A stretch of 43,668 nt of DNA from Phaeoceros laevis (taxonomy: Eukaryota; Anthocerotophyta; Anthocerotopsida; Notothyladales). How positions within the stretch are numbered: the stretch's first letter is position 1; every line of letters begins with the position of its first letter. A model generated the notes under the pieces. The model did no database searches and was not told where the DNA came from. It saw only the letters and a program-made list of their open reading frames with translations. Below, piece after piece: positions 20,401 through 32,249 of the stretch. Made by a program: the position numbers and the translations under genes. The DNA lies in contig JBNGIQ010009547.1 of NCBI GenBank assembly GCA_049999765.1, positions 469,031 through 512,698 of the forward strand. Direction: 5' to 3'.

Positions 20401-22121
20401 TCTAGCTGTGAGAAAAAATGGTGTCTATTCTATACATATCTAGAAGCATTCACTACGTTGTTGAATGCAAACTCTGCAAGGTACAAGTAATGCTTTCACA
20501 TAGCCTTGTGTGTAGAGGAGTGAGCTCTCAGACAAGCTCTCCAGAAGTCCTCCAATGTTTGGTTAAATGAATTCAATGAATTAAAGCATGGCAGTTTCTC
20601 GTAATGTAGTAGGGCTATCCTCCTTCCAATGCAAGGCACCCCCAAAAAACGTTAAAAACGATTAGGAAAAACTCCGGATAGGGTCCTCAGATCGAGTCGA
20701 GTACGCAACCATTTTGTTGCCCGGTCGGCCTATTGCCCAGATCGGAAAGATATCAATCAATCAATCAATGCGACTTGGGAACTGCTAGAGAACCCCGACA
20801 ATGCCCTGACATCATCCGATCCTATGTCCCGCGATACCACCTTCCGGTACCAAGCTTCGAGAATGAAGCCTCCTCGCAGGGTGAGTATAAGGGTTAAGTA
20901 GAATTATAAAATTAAGTAGACATTAGTTAAGTAGATAGAAAGAATACTCTGGAAGTAAGGCTGAGTTGAAGGCTATGATATTGGAAAGGTCTCTTTCACT
21001 ATTTCGTCTTTGCCATAAGAAGGTCTTCTTTGTGGATTTCTAATATGGAAGATGTAAGCACTTCATGTCGAAGTAATATCTTTATATACTCATGAAAGAG
21101 GATGCCTAGTTTTCTATTTGGGAAGAAGTAAGCACTTTATTGAAGTGAATAATATTTCAATCTACTCATGGAATAAGTTAACTATAAGAATCTAAGCAAT
21201 CAAGAATTTGAACAATGTATGGATAGTGATAGTGATATGGAAACAATTGCAACTTTGGACAAGGGCATGGTTAGGCTAATAGAAGAAAGAACAATAGGAA
21301 GGAACAACCCAATAGCTTAACCGTCATAGATGGCCTGTCGAGTAGTTAACCCTTGACAATCACGGATATGACAGCGTGCTCAATCCCCATGTGGAATCGG
21401 TACAGCACACCTCCCTACTACTACTACCCAAGGGATGTGAATACTAGATTTGCATCGGTACAGCGCGCCTCCCTACTACTACTACTACTACCCAAGGGAT
21501 GTGAATAGTAGATTTGCAGATTCTTGTTGGATATCCCCGGTTTACGCGCCCCTAGTTAACCAATTTTGAACTCGTTGCACATGGATCACGACATGCTCAA
21601 TAAATACATGTAGCTAGATCTTAGGTAGTTCTATAACTAGATGAAATAAGAATCACTCTCCAAGAGTCGCTCTCCAACAGAAGTTATAGTGGGCTATCCG
21701 CATAAGCTTCGAAGTTCAACCAATTTCTTACACCTTGAAGCATTGTTATGGCTGCCAGGCTAAGGACTTGCCTCTAGACAGACAACGACGAACAGGCAAA
21801 GCCACGCGTCCACCTAATCGAGTCAGTTCACACTTGGCATCTTCCACTTCGGTCTCAGACGTTTCATCAATCACTGCGGGTAGTTTTCGCTCGGTGCATC
21901 GCATCGAAGCCTGTAAACATGGCGCGTCAAGGTGCGTCGGGTGTCGGGTGTTAGTGCCCGCGGTTTGGGTGGTTGCTGCGCAGCTCAAGTAAACTGGTGC
22001 ACTTGAGCGCTGAGGGTGTGATTGATAGTGACCCGAGCTGCAAAGCCAGCGAGCAGTGACTTCTGTAGACGCTGGAAAGGTTCGTATTGCCCTTCCTGTC
22101 TGACAACCTGTCCTCCTGCAG
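20401..22121. other. Intergenic DNA, probably retroelement-derived
   Basis: No intact coding region. A tcaa microsatellite lies near 20753-20768. A direct duplication with a CTA microsatellite lies at 21396-21517. Part of the interval is likely old gypsy sequence, but I could not place LTR ends. Confidence 0.4.
21396..21517. repeat. Tandem duplication, 58/64 bp, with CTA microsatellite
   Basis: The unit starting atcggtacagc is repeated at 21396-21453 and 21454-21517. The second copy has two extra CTA triplets and a few substitutions. Confidence 0.9.
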
Positions 22122-22480
22122 TGTCTCTGGGAGCAAAGAGGCGTGTAGCCCAGGCTGGCAAGGAGGAGCAAGGCAAGAAAGGTGCCGGGAAAGGAGGGAA
22201 AACAGGGCAGAAGGATGAGTCCTTGAATGTCAATCATCTAGGTATTTGGAGTATACCTACTCTTCGCACTTCTTCTAGTAGGCCCTTTGCTCCGGGTTAA
22301 GCTTGTAGTCTGATATTGTCTATCTAGAGATGGACGTGGAGTCACAAACGTGAGGCGGTGTTCTATTTGAAGGGCAACCCTCAAAAGGATCAGATGGGGT
22401 TTGTTTAGACTGAGCATAGGGCTGCCTGTATCATTGTACATGAGCTCGTTTTCTTCTGTGTCTCAGACCGGCAGAGGAAA

Positions 22481-24279
22481 ATGACGAGGAAGAAGGACGT
22501 TCCGCAAGGTCTTGGGAGGTCTCCAGTAACGAAGGGTGCTGTGGCAAAGGGAGGTCAGGAGAAAACCACTTCAGAAGGAACTGGTGGGAAGACGACGAGG
22601 AAACGGAAAACGTCTGAGGTCCCGCCAGCTTCAGTTCCACCTGGATCAGAGGATACCGTCAAGAAACAGACGCCTCGCGGGAGCAGAGTAAAAAGCGCGA
22701 TATCATCTGATTCAAAGACTGCTGGGCCAAAAAAGACGGTTAAGAGGTTGACGGGACGACCTCCAGGTGCCCGTGCTGCTGGTGTGAAGAAAGGGGCCTC
22801 GGTGAAGAAAGGAGACACACTGCAGCCTTCAGGTGATGTTGCTCTGAAAAGGGGGGGAGAGAGGAACAAGAAAGGAAAGGCACAAGCTTCAGTTGAGTCG
22901 TCTCCCGAGACGCAGACAAGGGCGGGGGCTGTTGAATCTGCTACAGGTGATCTTGGGAATAAAAGGAGGCGGAAAAAGCTGGGAGTTGATGACGCTACTG
23001 GTGGTGCCGGTCAACCTGCCAAGCCCGAAAAACCAAACAAGCGCAGTAAAACACTTGCAGAATCTCCTAGATCACCATCCAGACGCCCAGGTCTGCGGAA
23101 CAGCGAAACTGAGCAAGAAGGTAATGCAGGTCTAAAGAGAAAGGGCACGGAGTCACAAGGAGAGGTTCAAGTCAAGAAGCGCAAGGCTGGAAAAAAAGAC
23201 ACCGCCTCTACTGAAGAGTCAGCAAAAGCAGATCCAGGGAATGGAAATGGACCTCGACGATCTTCGAGGAACGTCAAGGCAGAATCTAATAGCCCTCCTT
23301 CCGACTCTATCCAGGATAACCTTAGCCCAAGGGCTGAAGATGTTGCTCAGCTTGTGGACGAGGACAGTCCTAAGGCTGAAAAAGAAGGGCAAGAATCATC
23401 AGAGATCCCAGAGGAAAATGAAGTGTTTGGCAGTGAACCGGTTCAAGGGGCTCAGAAGGAGGGTTTGAAGGAAAGGTCAGACCAAGAGGTAACAACACGG
23501 GATGATACTAAGGAAGCACAGACTGAGAATGCCGATGAAATTGACAAAAATATGAACGCCGAAGGAGGCGAGGTAGAAGGTGAGAATACTGAAGATGACT
23601 CCAAAAAAGTCCACATCAATCGGGCCCCAGTCATAACACTGTGGGTACCTGTGGTGGCAGAGAGAGAGGGTTTCAAGTTTGAAGAAGGCCTAAGCTTTGG
23701 TAAGGCGATTGCTGGGATGTATGCTCATGCAAAAGGGAAACGGTTAGGTGTTTTTGAAGACTCAGGCGAGCCACAAGACAAACGAGAGACTAGACAGCGT
23801 GTCAAAGCAGATTTGGAGCAGGTTGAGGTTTTTGGAACGAAGTTGTCCACAAAAAAGACGCCAGAAGGTCACATCTTGGCTGTTGATCAGAGCGGCAAAC
23901 CAATCCCTCCAGCACCGGTGCTCACTTATCTGAAGAGGGCATTTGGTTCCAGCTATGATGCAGTCAAAGGTTAGGAGGACCTCTTTTCCATCATGCATGC
24001 TTTTGCGGCTCAGCTAAGTATATACTAGGCCTTTGGTTCTCCTTAACTCCTATGTAGCCTCATGCAACCGAGAGATGCTTCTGGACCGCAGGTGCAATGG
24101 AGACTCTAGCAAGGGCTTACCCAAAGGAGGATATTGGAAGCCTTGGGTACAACCTGTATGAGAAATTCAGGCCTGCAGTTCCTGAAGGAGCCAGGGGTTG
24201 GGGAGCGAAGGGCTTTCTTGATCTTTCTTACCTAGCCCAGCTCACACACGAGGACAAGAACCATGTTGATCACTCTTAG
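22481..24279 (+). CDS. Lys-rich protein with C-terminal HINRAPV domain of unknown function
   Basis: Two exons, 22481-23969 and 24092-24279, join in phase for about 558 residues. Residues 1-375 are disordered, rich in K, R, E, S and G, with several basic clusters (KRRRKK, KKRKAGKK), a possible AT-hook core in LTGRPPGARA and RRSSRN; it resembles chromatin-associated tails. From H378 a compact domain begins with HINRAPVITLWVPVVAE, continues through FGKAIAGMYAHAKGKRLG and TYLKRAFG, and ends LYEKFRPAVPEGARGWGAKG. I recall this HINRAPV/L-TLW domain from uncharacterised proteins of bacteria, fungi and plants; its function is unknown to me. Nuclear location is inferred from the tail. Upstream exons are possible: 22122-22241 encodes a basic stretch and splices in phase onto an acceptor at about 22465, but no start codon was found there. 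Confidence 0.75.
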
Positions 24280-26050
24280 AGACGGTAAAGACACACTCCC
24301 GAGTACAGTACATAGTTCATGTGCTTTTCTGTGAGTTCTGCCAGTGGCCTGCTGCTCTCATGAGTCAGTACTCACATATTGGGCCTAAATTTGGCATGCA
24401 GGCGTTTGAGAGACTACGGACTTGCTCACTATCACAGCAGATGGCAATTGTGGTGTATTTTAGCACCTCAGACTTAGTTGAAACAACCTTGACGTCATAC
24501 TAGGACTCACAAACTATGCTAGTCTGTAAATGGTGTATGTAGATTTCATCATTGACGTTGCAGAAACGCTTTTGCTGACTTGAAGCTTGCACGCAGCAAC
24601 GTAGATGTGGATGACTGGGGCAGGCATGTCGGAACATTTTGAGAATTTGGCAGAGGCAGCAAGGCCAGCACCATTGATGGACTGGTGGCACACATCAGAG
24701 GGAGTAGCAGCCAACCCCTCCATTCTTGGCACAGGCCCACGCCAGACATGCTTCGTCGGGTTTCACTGCCTGCAGCACCCAAAGCAGAGGTGCCTGCCAA
24801 CTGGACTGAACGACTGAACGAAACCTTGTCATGCTTTCGCAAGAGGCTAGAGTGAAGGTTGAGCAGATGTGAAGGCGTGCCATGACACTTGTATACTGTA
24901 TATATGCCTCGAAGGCTGCATGCTTAGCCAGCTGCAGCCGTGTGTAGCTGGTAAGGTGCAGATGGATAAGTATGGTAAGGTAGGTGCCAACCTCCCTCTC
25001 GTGATGTTGTACTGGGCAGTTCTTTGTCGCCCCTATCCCATAGTATGCTCAAGCAAGTATAGCTCCATTATTGGGGACCTGTTGTTCACTTTGATAGATT
25101 TCCCAGTTGAATGGAGTAGTCTAGTGATTCTAGTCTAGTGACTCTAGTCTATTGACGTTTATTCCAGGGTCCAGTGACGTTCCTCCTATCTCACAAGGAG
25201 ACGAGCGTGTGCTGTTTGCTGGTAGCGCAGCTACTGATGAGGCTTTACTTGAGCTCCTCATAACGTCCTTTTCGCACAGTGTTTCCGTTTGCAGCTGTTA
25301 TTGGCCCTGCCTGGTAAGGCAGGGACATAGGATCAGTTGATAAAAACGTTCTTAACGCGTTGTGCCTTCGACTTTTGCGGTAGATGCAGATGTTCGTCGA
25401 GTTTCAAGGTTTCCTGGACTTTGGCGTTTCTAAAGCGAGTGGCGATTGGTTGGGGGACCGGTCCCAGGAAGATCCGCATATTCGGCAGCCAGCGAAGCGC
25501 TTGCGAAACGCAGTGACGGTAGCGAGCGGCGCTGCGGCACCTTCGGAGGCAGCAGTGGCGAGCGCGAGGAGCAGGGCGATGGCCACACCGAAGGAAGGGC
25601 AGGATGAGGGAGGCAGCATTAGGCACCGGCAGCAGGGAAGGGGCAGCAGCCAGCGATGGCAGGCTGCAGCAAACACTAGGCAGCGGGGCTAGGGGCAGCA
25701 GCCAGGGACGCACGCTAGTAACAGGGGCGATCGGCCGCGGTGCCTTCAGCTGGTGCTCAACGCACTCAACGCACTGTTGCCATGGCCAAATTGCATCACT
25801 ACTAACGCCGTGACCAGAAGCGCAAAGCTTAAAAAACGAAGAAACCGTAACTCATGCGTTCGTTTTCCTACAGTTCCTCTTTCCCAGGCTCCCAGGCAGG
25901 GCCTAGCCCTCCGTAGGGCGATTTATTTGACATCGTTTAGCCTCTCCTAAACAGCCGCGTGCGAAAGTGCTGAGAGGCAAGCAAACTTACTAAGTTTGAG
26001 TAGCGGTCTCATTTCATACCTGGTGATGACCTATAATTGGGCAACCGATT
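24280..26050. other. Intergenic region
   Basis: The proximal part is probably 3' UTR. A short exon-like stretch at 24563-24640 (acceptor gttgcag, coding about 26 residues to a stop) is unplaced. A GCA/GCG-rich stretch at 25490-25760 contains opposing ORFs without family signature. No gene is called. Confidence 0.45.
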
Positions 26051-26112
26051 AAGCTACCAGTATTTATATTGGAAGCGGGAGGACCCCTTAGGGCTTGCCG
26101 ATTCTTGTGCAC

Positions 26113-27706
26113 ATGGAGCCTCATGACAATGCGGATTCAGGAGCTACGCAGACCCCGAGGTCAGCTACGGGGTATGCTAGTCCTACACCAACGAATACGC
26201 CAAGGTCTACTCCGAGAAAAAGGCAGGCAGAAGATGGCACTGATACTCCACGAGCTGTTAAATGAGCCACGCCACCTGGATCTGTGCCGTCTTTTCCGTC
26301 ACCACCGATAAGTCGAGCTTCGTGTAATCCTTTTGCATTAGCTGCATCGCGTTTTACCAGGGATGCTTTCGCCGTCAATTTCCCGTTTGTGCATACTGAG
26401 CTGATGTCCAAGCGTGTGGATGGAGGAGGTAACGTATTTTGGGGGGGCGAGTGTAGTATCCGGACCTTGCACCATGTTGTGTATCGTTATTTGGAGCCAG
26501 CCAATGGCAGCTCAACAAGCTTTTTCTGATGCAGCAAAAGAGCTAGAATGGAGGGTCGTAATAGCTGCCTTGTTCCCTGTGATTAGTAACTTGAGTATCA
26601 TTCATGGACGAGACTATGTAGATATATTAAATGGTGGAACTACTCAAGAAGATGAAGGTACCACACTCAAAGGAGAGAAAGGTGCCAGTGTAGAGGAAGG
26701 GAACGTAAAGACGGAGCGGTTGAACATGACTCTGATGGTGAGCATGACCACGATGGGTTTTTACTCAAAGAAATACCACCATTAATACCACCATTGCAGC
26801 ATGATACATCATTGAATGAGGAACATGAGAATGATGAAGATCAAGATCTATACAGTCACAATGACTTGCTAATGACCTATGAGGATACAGGAGCAGCAGG
26901 GGCAAGGAAGAATGAAGCACCAGATTTTACTGTCAAGGTATTCAACGTTCACTGCAAACTTAGGTTTACAAGCTAGTGATTGATATGAAAGGGGAGTTGA
27001 CTTCTAAAGGTTGGTATTCTAAGACATTATGGCAGCTTGCAACATATGCAGTCACTGCAGCGCAAAAAAATTGGGATCTATCGAGATTTAGGTCAGTATA
27101 CATGTTGTGTGTCACTAACGGTAATTGGATAGGAGGGGAGTTTTCTCCATATGGGCGTGTTCGCATCAAGAACAAAAAAGTAAGTGTAGCTCAAATTTAT
27201 GATAAAGACTCAAAGAAGGCGCGCGGACTATTGTAGCAACCACACAAGACCCAGGAGAAATTGAGGAGCTGAGGAAGTTGGAAGAAAAGTTGAAGAAGTC
27301 CAATGATGTTATGTTTGAGAAGCTTGACTTTCACGCACGACCTGATTCAGTTTGAGAAGCTTGACTTTCACGCACGACCTGATTCAGCAGCACACCAATG
27401 GGAAATGATTGGCACTCTATGCGTGAACACTATGGTAACTTCATGCGTGAACACTATGGTAATATCATACAATGTTTGCTTTTTTTGAGGCCCTTATGCG
27501 TCTTACTATTGGAGTGGACACCTGACCAAGTTGATGCTATCTATGAGAGGAATCAGAGGTATGCGCTCGAAACACAGAAAAACTCACGGCGGTGGGCTAA
27601 CTTCAACGCTGAGACATTCGAAGCTGAGTACAAAGATGAACTTATACGAGTGCCATGTTTGGATGGCGCAAGCGGCACTGATTTGCACTTTATTCATCTT
27701 CCGTAG
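26113..27706 (+). pseudogene. Decayed coding unit of unknown family
   Basis: Not recognised. An ORF starting at 26113 (MEPHDNADSGATQTPRSATG) runs through one in-frame TGA into a segment ending FAVNFPFVHTELMSKRVDGG. Further frames shift through AAKELEWRVVIAALFPVI, an acidic D/E-rich stretch, KGELTSKGWYSKTLWQL, an E/K-rich helix and finally WTPDQVDAIYERNQRYALE with NAETFEAEYKDELI. Frames change at least three times. Two internal tandem duplications (37 bp and about 24 bp) lie near 27314-27460. It could be a retro- or DNA-transposon gag-like gene or a decayed host gene. It directly abuts the breakpoint of the phosphatidylserine decarboxylase duplication. Confidence 0.4.
27314..27387. repeat. Perfect 37-bp tandem duplication
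   Basis: The unit beginning tttgagaagcttgactttca occurs at 27314-27350 and 27351-27387 without mismatch. Being 37 bp it shifts the reading frame of the surrounding coding remnant. Confidence 0.95.
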
Positions 27707-27800
27707 TTCCAAATTGAGTCGTGGGTGTCTTAGTAGGTGTGTTAAGAGTGTTTTGCAGGCCAGTCTGAGCGCAGACTGCTTTTAGAATGATTTTATTTTG

Positions 27801-30227
27801 CGAACCTTTATCCAGAACCTGGTGGCGTCATCAGTATTTGTAAACACCATCAACCGGCAATCAGCTCCACACACAGCCACTTCATCATTGTCAGAATGTT
27901 CAATGGGACGAGCTCCTTGCTTAAGCTCTCGTACCAAGAATTCATTGAAGGTCTGCAACAAGTAGAACGTCAGAAACATCTATCTGACCAGGGACACGGG
28001 AAGGTTTGGTACCAAACTTCCCATATGCAAGAAATACTCACGATTCAGCTCCCAAGCTAAGGATGTCACTCTGAACCATAGCTTCAAAAACTGAACTAGA
28101 ATGAGGTAGAGCCATAACCCTGTAATGCTGGACAGGATACTTGAACTCATCAATGTTGATACGGTCCTGCAAAATGTAGTCAAGTTCCACGTGTTAAACC
28201 CCGGTTTTTTTACATAGGAGAAAGGGAGTTTGAAAACAGCTTACCTTAAAGAACTCAGTGAACCCTGGGATCTCTGCTGCTGATTCTACTGAGTTCATCC
28301 GCTCCCCTTGCCTTTGTGACATATTGAGAAGCATATTCTTGGTGCCTGTGCGAACACGATACCAAGTCAGCCTGCCTTCGTATAAAAGCTAGAAGTGGTG
28401 CACAAGTATTGCATCTACTCGTCCATAGGCTTCAGAGGCACCAGCATCCAGGAGTGCGAGCCCAAGCTTCGATTGGTAGATTGCTCTCATTGCTAACACA
28501 ATTTTGTTGTCTGTCAGCTCTTCAACTAGTCTCCGAGTCCTTCGATCAAACACCTACCACACAAAGAAAAATTAACACTGGCTAAATTTCCCCAGACAGC
28601 TGAAGCGTGAAAGAACCAACACAGATCATGACGAGAGACGGGACGGCTGTGCAGATCTACTACCAAAATGTGCTCTGCATTGAGTCCGACGTCGTAGGTT
28701 GACAAGTTAGCCCACTCACTAAGCTTGAACATCCACCTGAAAAGCAGGAATATTAAGACCTATAATTTTCTCTCATCAACTCACAAGCACCTACTCATGC
28801 TAAGGTGATGTAGTCACCAAAACCTCTTCACATGCCCGTATGAGGCCTGCTTTTCTGTAAGAAAGCCACCCATCATTATCTGATTAATCGCCAGTGCCTT
28901 CGTCAAAGCAAAGTCTAAGATGAATCATGTCATTCAGAGCATCCCCACTGCCGAGCTCATCGCCACATACTGGACACCTTTTCATAAAAATTGTCCTGAA
29001 TACCATGTTGCTTTGTCAGGGTAATTGGCTTCAAAGGCTTCAGATGCTGAAGTAAGCATCCTACTATCATAAACCACAAGTCAACATTTGTTGTTGCAAA
29101 TCCCAGTATGGATATGTACACGTATCTGCGCCTGCTAGACAATGAAGTGAAGGAAAAACACCACAAAGCCACGCTGCCGAGAATAAGAAAAGCGTCTCCG
29201 AAGACAAGCTTGCTTCTCGAAGTAGAAAAACTCATGCTTTCAAGTGCGTTTTTTGCCTTTCTGAATGCACGGCCAGAACTTTGGCCAGTTCATCTGCAGT
29301 GACTTTTCCATCTCCATTGCGATCAGCTCGAACAAAAAGTTCTTCGAGCTGCATCCCAAAAACTAGTAATTCCTCAATTGGAACCAGAGTCTGCTCGATA
29401 TGGTTGGTAGTTATAGATGACACACAGGTGTCAGAAGCAGGCGACGTATTTCAGACCATTACCTCGCAATTAGAGATCTTGTTCCCAAAAGCTTTTACAA
29501 GTTCAGAGAACTCTGACAGTGACAATTCCCCACTCTCGTCAAAATCCTGATTACTCACTCATCCAAACAATCAACCACGTTACAACTTCTCACAACCTCA
29601 GAAAGCTCGTGCAGCCTGACCTGAAATACTCAGCCACCACTAACCATGAGGGAAAGAAGCCGACATGCAAATGACTTCTCTGTTGCCTCTGGGTCCTGCA
29701 TTTACCGGACTCAGCTGCAGCATCGCTTGAAGAAGTCCAGCAAGCGGAGACTCTTGTCTTACACCAACACAGCAAAGAGTTCAAGGGGTACCTCAGCACT
29801 GTAAGAAACAGTGATCGTTCCAACCGTTTTTGACTTTGTATTTGGATCATACAAGACGTAAACTTCTCGTTGGTGCTTTACTGGCTGAAAGCATGCTTCG
29901 GACGTTTAGGCATTAAAATGAAGAAACAGAATGGTTCTATGTGATGCAAAGGGCATCCTACTTTTGATCGCCAATAAGAGTTAGAAACCGGTACCCCACA
30001 CTGTCAAAGACGTCCGACAAATCCAGCTCGCAGTAGCTTACCAGATTATTCTGCGTTACCAAATTGGTCTGCACATGGATAGAAGTAAGAGATCACATCC
30101 TTCCGTCACTGACCACATGTTCCACATGTTTCCAAATAGACGTCGCTAGGATGTCTGTACCTCAAACACAGATACATGGACTAACCGAGGTCCGTTGTTT
30201 TACAGCACCATTTTCTTTTCCTAGAAT
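27801..30227 (-). pseudogene. Partial duplicate of phosphatidylserine decarboxylase gene, disabled
   Basis: This segment matches 33663-35958 almost base for base and carries the equivalents of exons 4 to 15 of the intact gene, in the same order and strand. It lacks the N-terminal myristoylation/C2 start exons and all exons downstream of TFNEF, including the autocatalytic GGST serine. Disabling changes: a TAA replaces a GAA codon at 30200-30202; a 4-bp insertion near 28883-28890 shifts frame and creates TAA at 28884-28886 in the zinc-finger-like exon; and the donor after that exon has changed from GTATGG to GCATGT. A 15-bp in-frame difference in the following exon and an extra 137 bp in an intron also distinguish it. 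High identity in introns as well as exons shows a recent genomic duplication, not retroposition. Confidence 0.9.
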
Positions 30228-31204
30228 GGATGACGACTTACATATGGAGGCAATTGTGGTGTATGCAGAATTGAAATTGACGTACTGGTAGTGGTGTGGA
30301 AACCACCTGCCAGCGGTGCACCCCTTCTTGCGGGCATCCAGGGACCTTACCACAACCGCAGTCCACTTCCACGGTTGGGGTTCACGGACTGACTCCCTGC
30401 TCATGATCAAGTTCGAATCCGGGTGAAAGGCACAACGATAACCAATGGGGNNNNNNNNNNNNNNNNNNNNNNNNNNNNNNNNNNNNNNNNNNNNNNNNNN
30501 NNNNNNNNNNNNNNNNNNNNNNNNNNNNNNNNNNNNNNNNNNNNNNNNNNACGATAACCAATGGGGGGGGGGGGGATCTCTGAAAAAGCCATTTGAACCT
30601 TCGACTCGAGAGGGTAAAAGTGTGGTCTCCGGGTGATATCGATGCACACATTCCCCACTACCAAAATCTCATGACCGTGCGGGACCTGCCAGGGATCAGC
30701 AGGAGGGAGAAGAAGGGTGCCCGCGGATGATCCAGCATTCATCGAGTTCGGCTTCATTCACAACCTCAAGCCGGAATTCGACGGCCTCCTTGGGACGGTC
30801 CTAGCTAAGCTACTCTCATCGTTTTTCATCCAAAGTTTGGACCATGCATATGGTCCAAACTAAAGATTGAGGAACCTTGTGATTTGAGGCAAAGAATTGG
30901 CCAAAAGTTGTATATGAATTAATGACAAAAGTCTGTGGGAACAGAACATGGAATCCGAACCTTGTTAAAGGCCTATTGCAATTGCATTACGCCCTTGACG
31001 AATCCAAAACTACCACAGCTGGGCATGCACTGCCGAATCTAAGTGCTAAAAGAATTTGAACCGGCTCCTTCCTGTACTGTCCTGCACTCACCAATCACCA
31101 ACTTCAAGTCAGCTACTCCAGCCATCTACCAAATCCGGAGATTTCAAGAGTGGTCAAACTTCTACAACACAATGCAATCAAATGATACGAAAATGGTAGC
31201 TGGC
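30228..31204. other. Intergenic region with assembly gap
   Basis: Between the pseudogene and the small secreted gene. A 100-N gap at 30451-30550 has a 16-nt flank overlap (acgataaccaatgggg) followed by a G run. A plus-strand stretch at about 30721-30810 encodes DDPAFIEFGFIHNLKPEFD, of unknown origin. No gene is called. Confidence 0.4.
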
Positions 31205-31244
31205 TCACCAGTTGTACGACGTTGCAGCGCAAGGAGCAATAACT

Positions 31245-31495
31245 AGCGGCCTCCTAATTCTCCCCCAGTGTGGTGGCGGATTCATCTGAGTCCTGCCTGT
31301 GGTGGCGGAAGTGGTGGCGCTTGTGGTGACGGTATCAATGGCCGGGGCCTTTGCCGGGTTTGCCTTTCGGGCCTTTGTGCTTGTGAGGCGAAGGAGACGA
31401 GGGCCCGGACGCCCAGGAGCGCCAGGCGGGGAGTAGTGAGGGAAGAAATGCTTCTTGTCTTCGGATCCGGACGCCACCAGCTCCTCCGAGTTCAC
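31245..31495 (-). repeat. Second, frame-shifted copy of the Pro/His-rich module
   Basis: Reading leftwards it again encodes a YSPPG...RPGP segment, a Lys/Gly/Pro segment and a His-rich segment ending QDSDESATTLGEN, but spread over more than one frame. It is probably a degenerate tandem copy of the module in the adjacent ORF. Confidence 0.5.
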
Positions 31496-31496
31496 A

Positions 31497-31886
31497 TCAG
31501 GACTGCAGCAGCCTCCTCCCCCTCGCGGTGGATTCATCCGAGTCCTGCTTGTGGTGGCGAGCGTGGCGGTGCTTGTGGTGACGGCGCGGGCCTCTGTGCT
31601 CGTGAATCTTGGGAGTCGTGGAAGGTGGACGTGAAGCAGGAGTTCCAGCAGGGCCCGGACGCCCACCAGGCCCGGTGCCAGGCGGGGAGTAGTAAGGGAA
31701 TCCATGCTTGCTGTCGTCGATTCCGGATCCCACCAGCTGCTGCCCGCTAGCGCTCTCCTCCTCCGATGCGCCAGAACGGGCTCCCACCAGCAGGAGGGAG
31801 ACGGCACATGTGCCAGCGACGAGGAGCCATGCGAACAGTGGCAGGCAAGCGAGTGAGTGGACTGAGTCAGCTGCTCCAAGCTTCAC
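31497..31886 (-). CDS. Small secreted Pro/His-rich protein
   Basis: A 129-codon ORF. The N-terminus has a long hydrophobic segment (LACLPLFAWLLVAGTCAVSLLLV) consistent with a signal peptide, then a mature part with YYSPPGTGPGGRPGP and a basic His cluster, RRHHKHRHARHHKQDSDES. No known family is recognised. The sequence downstream on the same strand (31495-31245) repeats the module in altered form (HFFPHYSPPGAPGRPGP, then RHHKRHHFRHHRQDSDES) but in shifted frames, so the gene either contains an unseen intron or has a decayed second repeat. A cell-wall or metal-binding role is possible from composition only. Confidence 0.5.
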   Translation of the reverse strand: MKLGAADSVHSLACLPLFAWLLVAGTCAVSLLLVGARSGASEEESASGQQLVGSGIDDSKHGFPYYSPPGTGPGGRPGPAGTPASRPPSTTPKIHEHRGPRRHHKHRHARHHKQDSDESTARGRRLLQS

Positions 31887-32249
31887 CGTTATGTACTGCT
31901 CGAAGGATGCATGGACAGTGCCCGCGATGGGAATGCGCTCGCCAGGCCTCCGTTGCTCTGAAAACTAGTTAACACCTGCAGGATTTAGCTGCCATAATGA
32001 ACCGACGAACGAGAGGGACGGACTTCTAACTTGTGGCCACAAGCGTCTCCTTCCTGGAGATAGCTTCTCCCACTTCTCCTGTATGAACATTCTATGTCGT
32101 CTCGGGTGCCCAGAGGAGCAGCTTCAGCAGACACGTTTGGGTTAGGAGTGGTTAGCACAACCTAAAGGCACCAACGGTACGACTTATATCCACAAATTCG
32201 GGAATGAATGGCGTCTTTCAGGCAGGTAGTTCGGTAGTACAAACTGGAG

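Noticed and set aside
25333-25713. Opposing ORFs of about 100-126 codons
   Set aside because: GC-rich, low-complexity translations on both strands with no family signature or splice extension.
31205-31879. Minus-strand 224-codon ORF
   Set aside because: It overlaps the signal-peptide ORF at 31497-31886 in another frame and lacks its coherent modules, although its distal part catches fragments of the second module.
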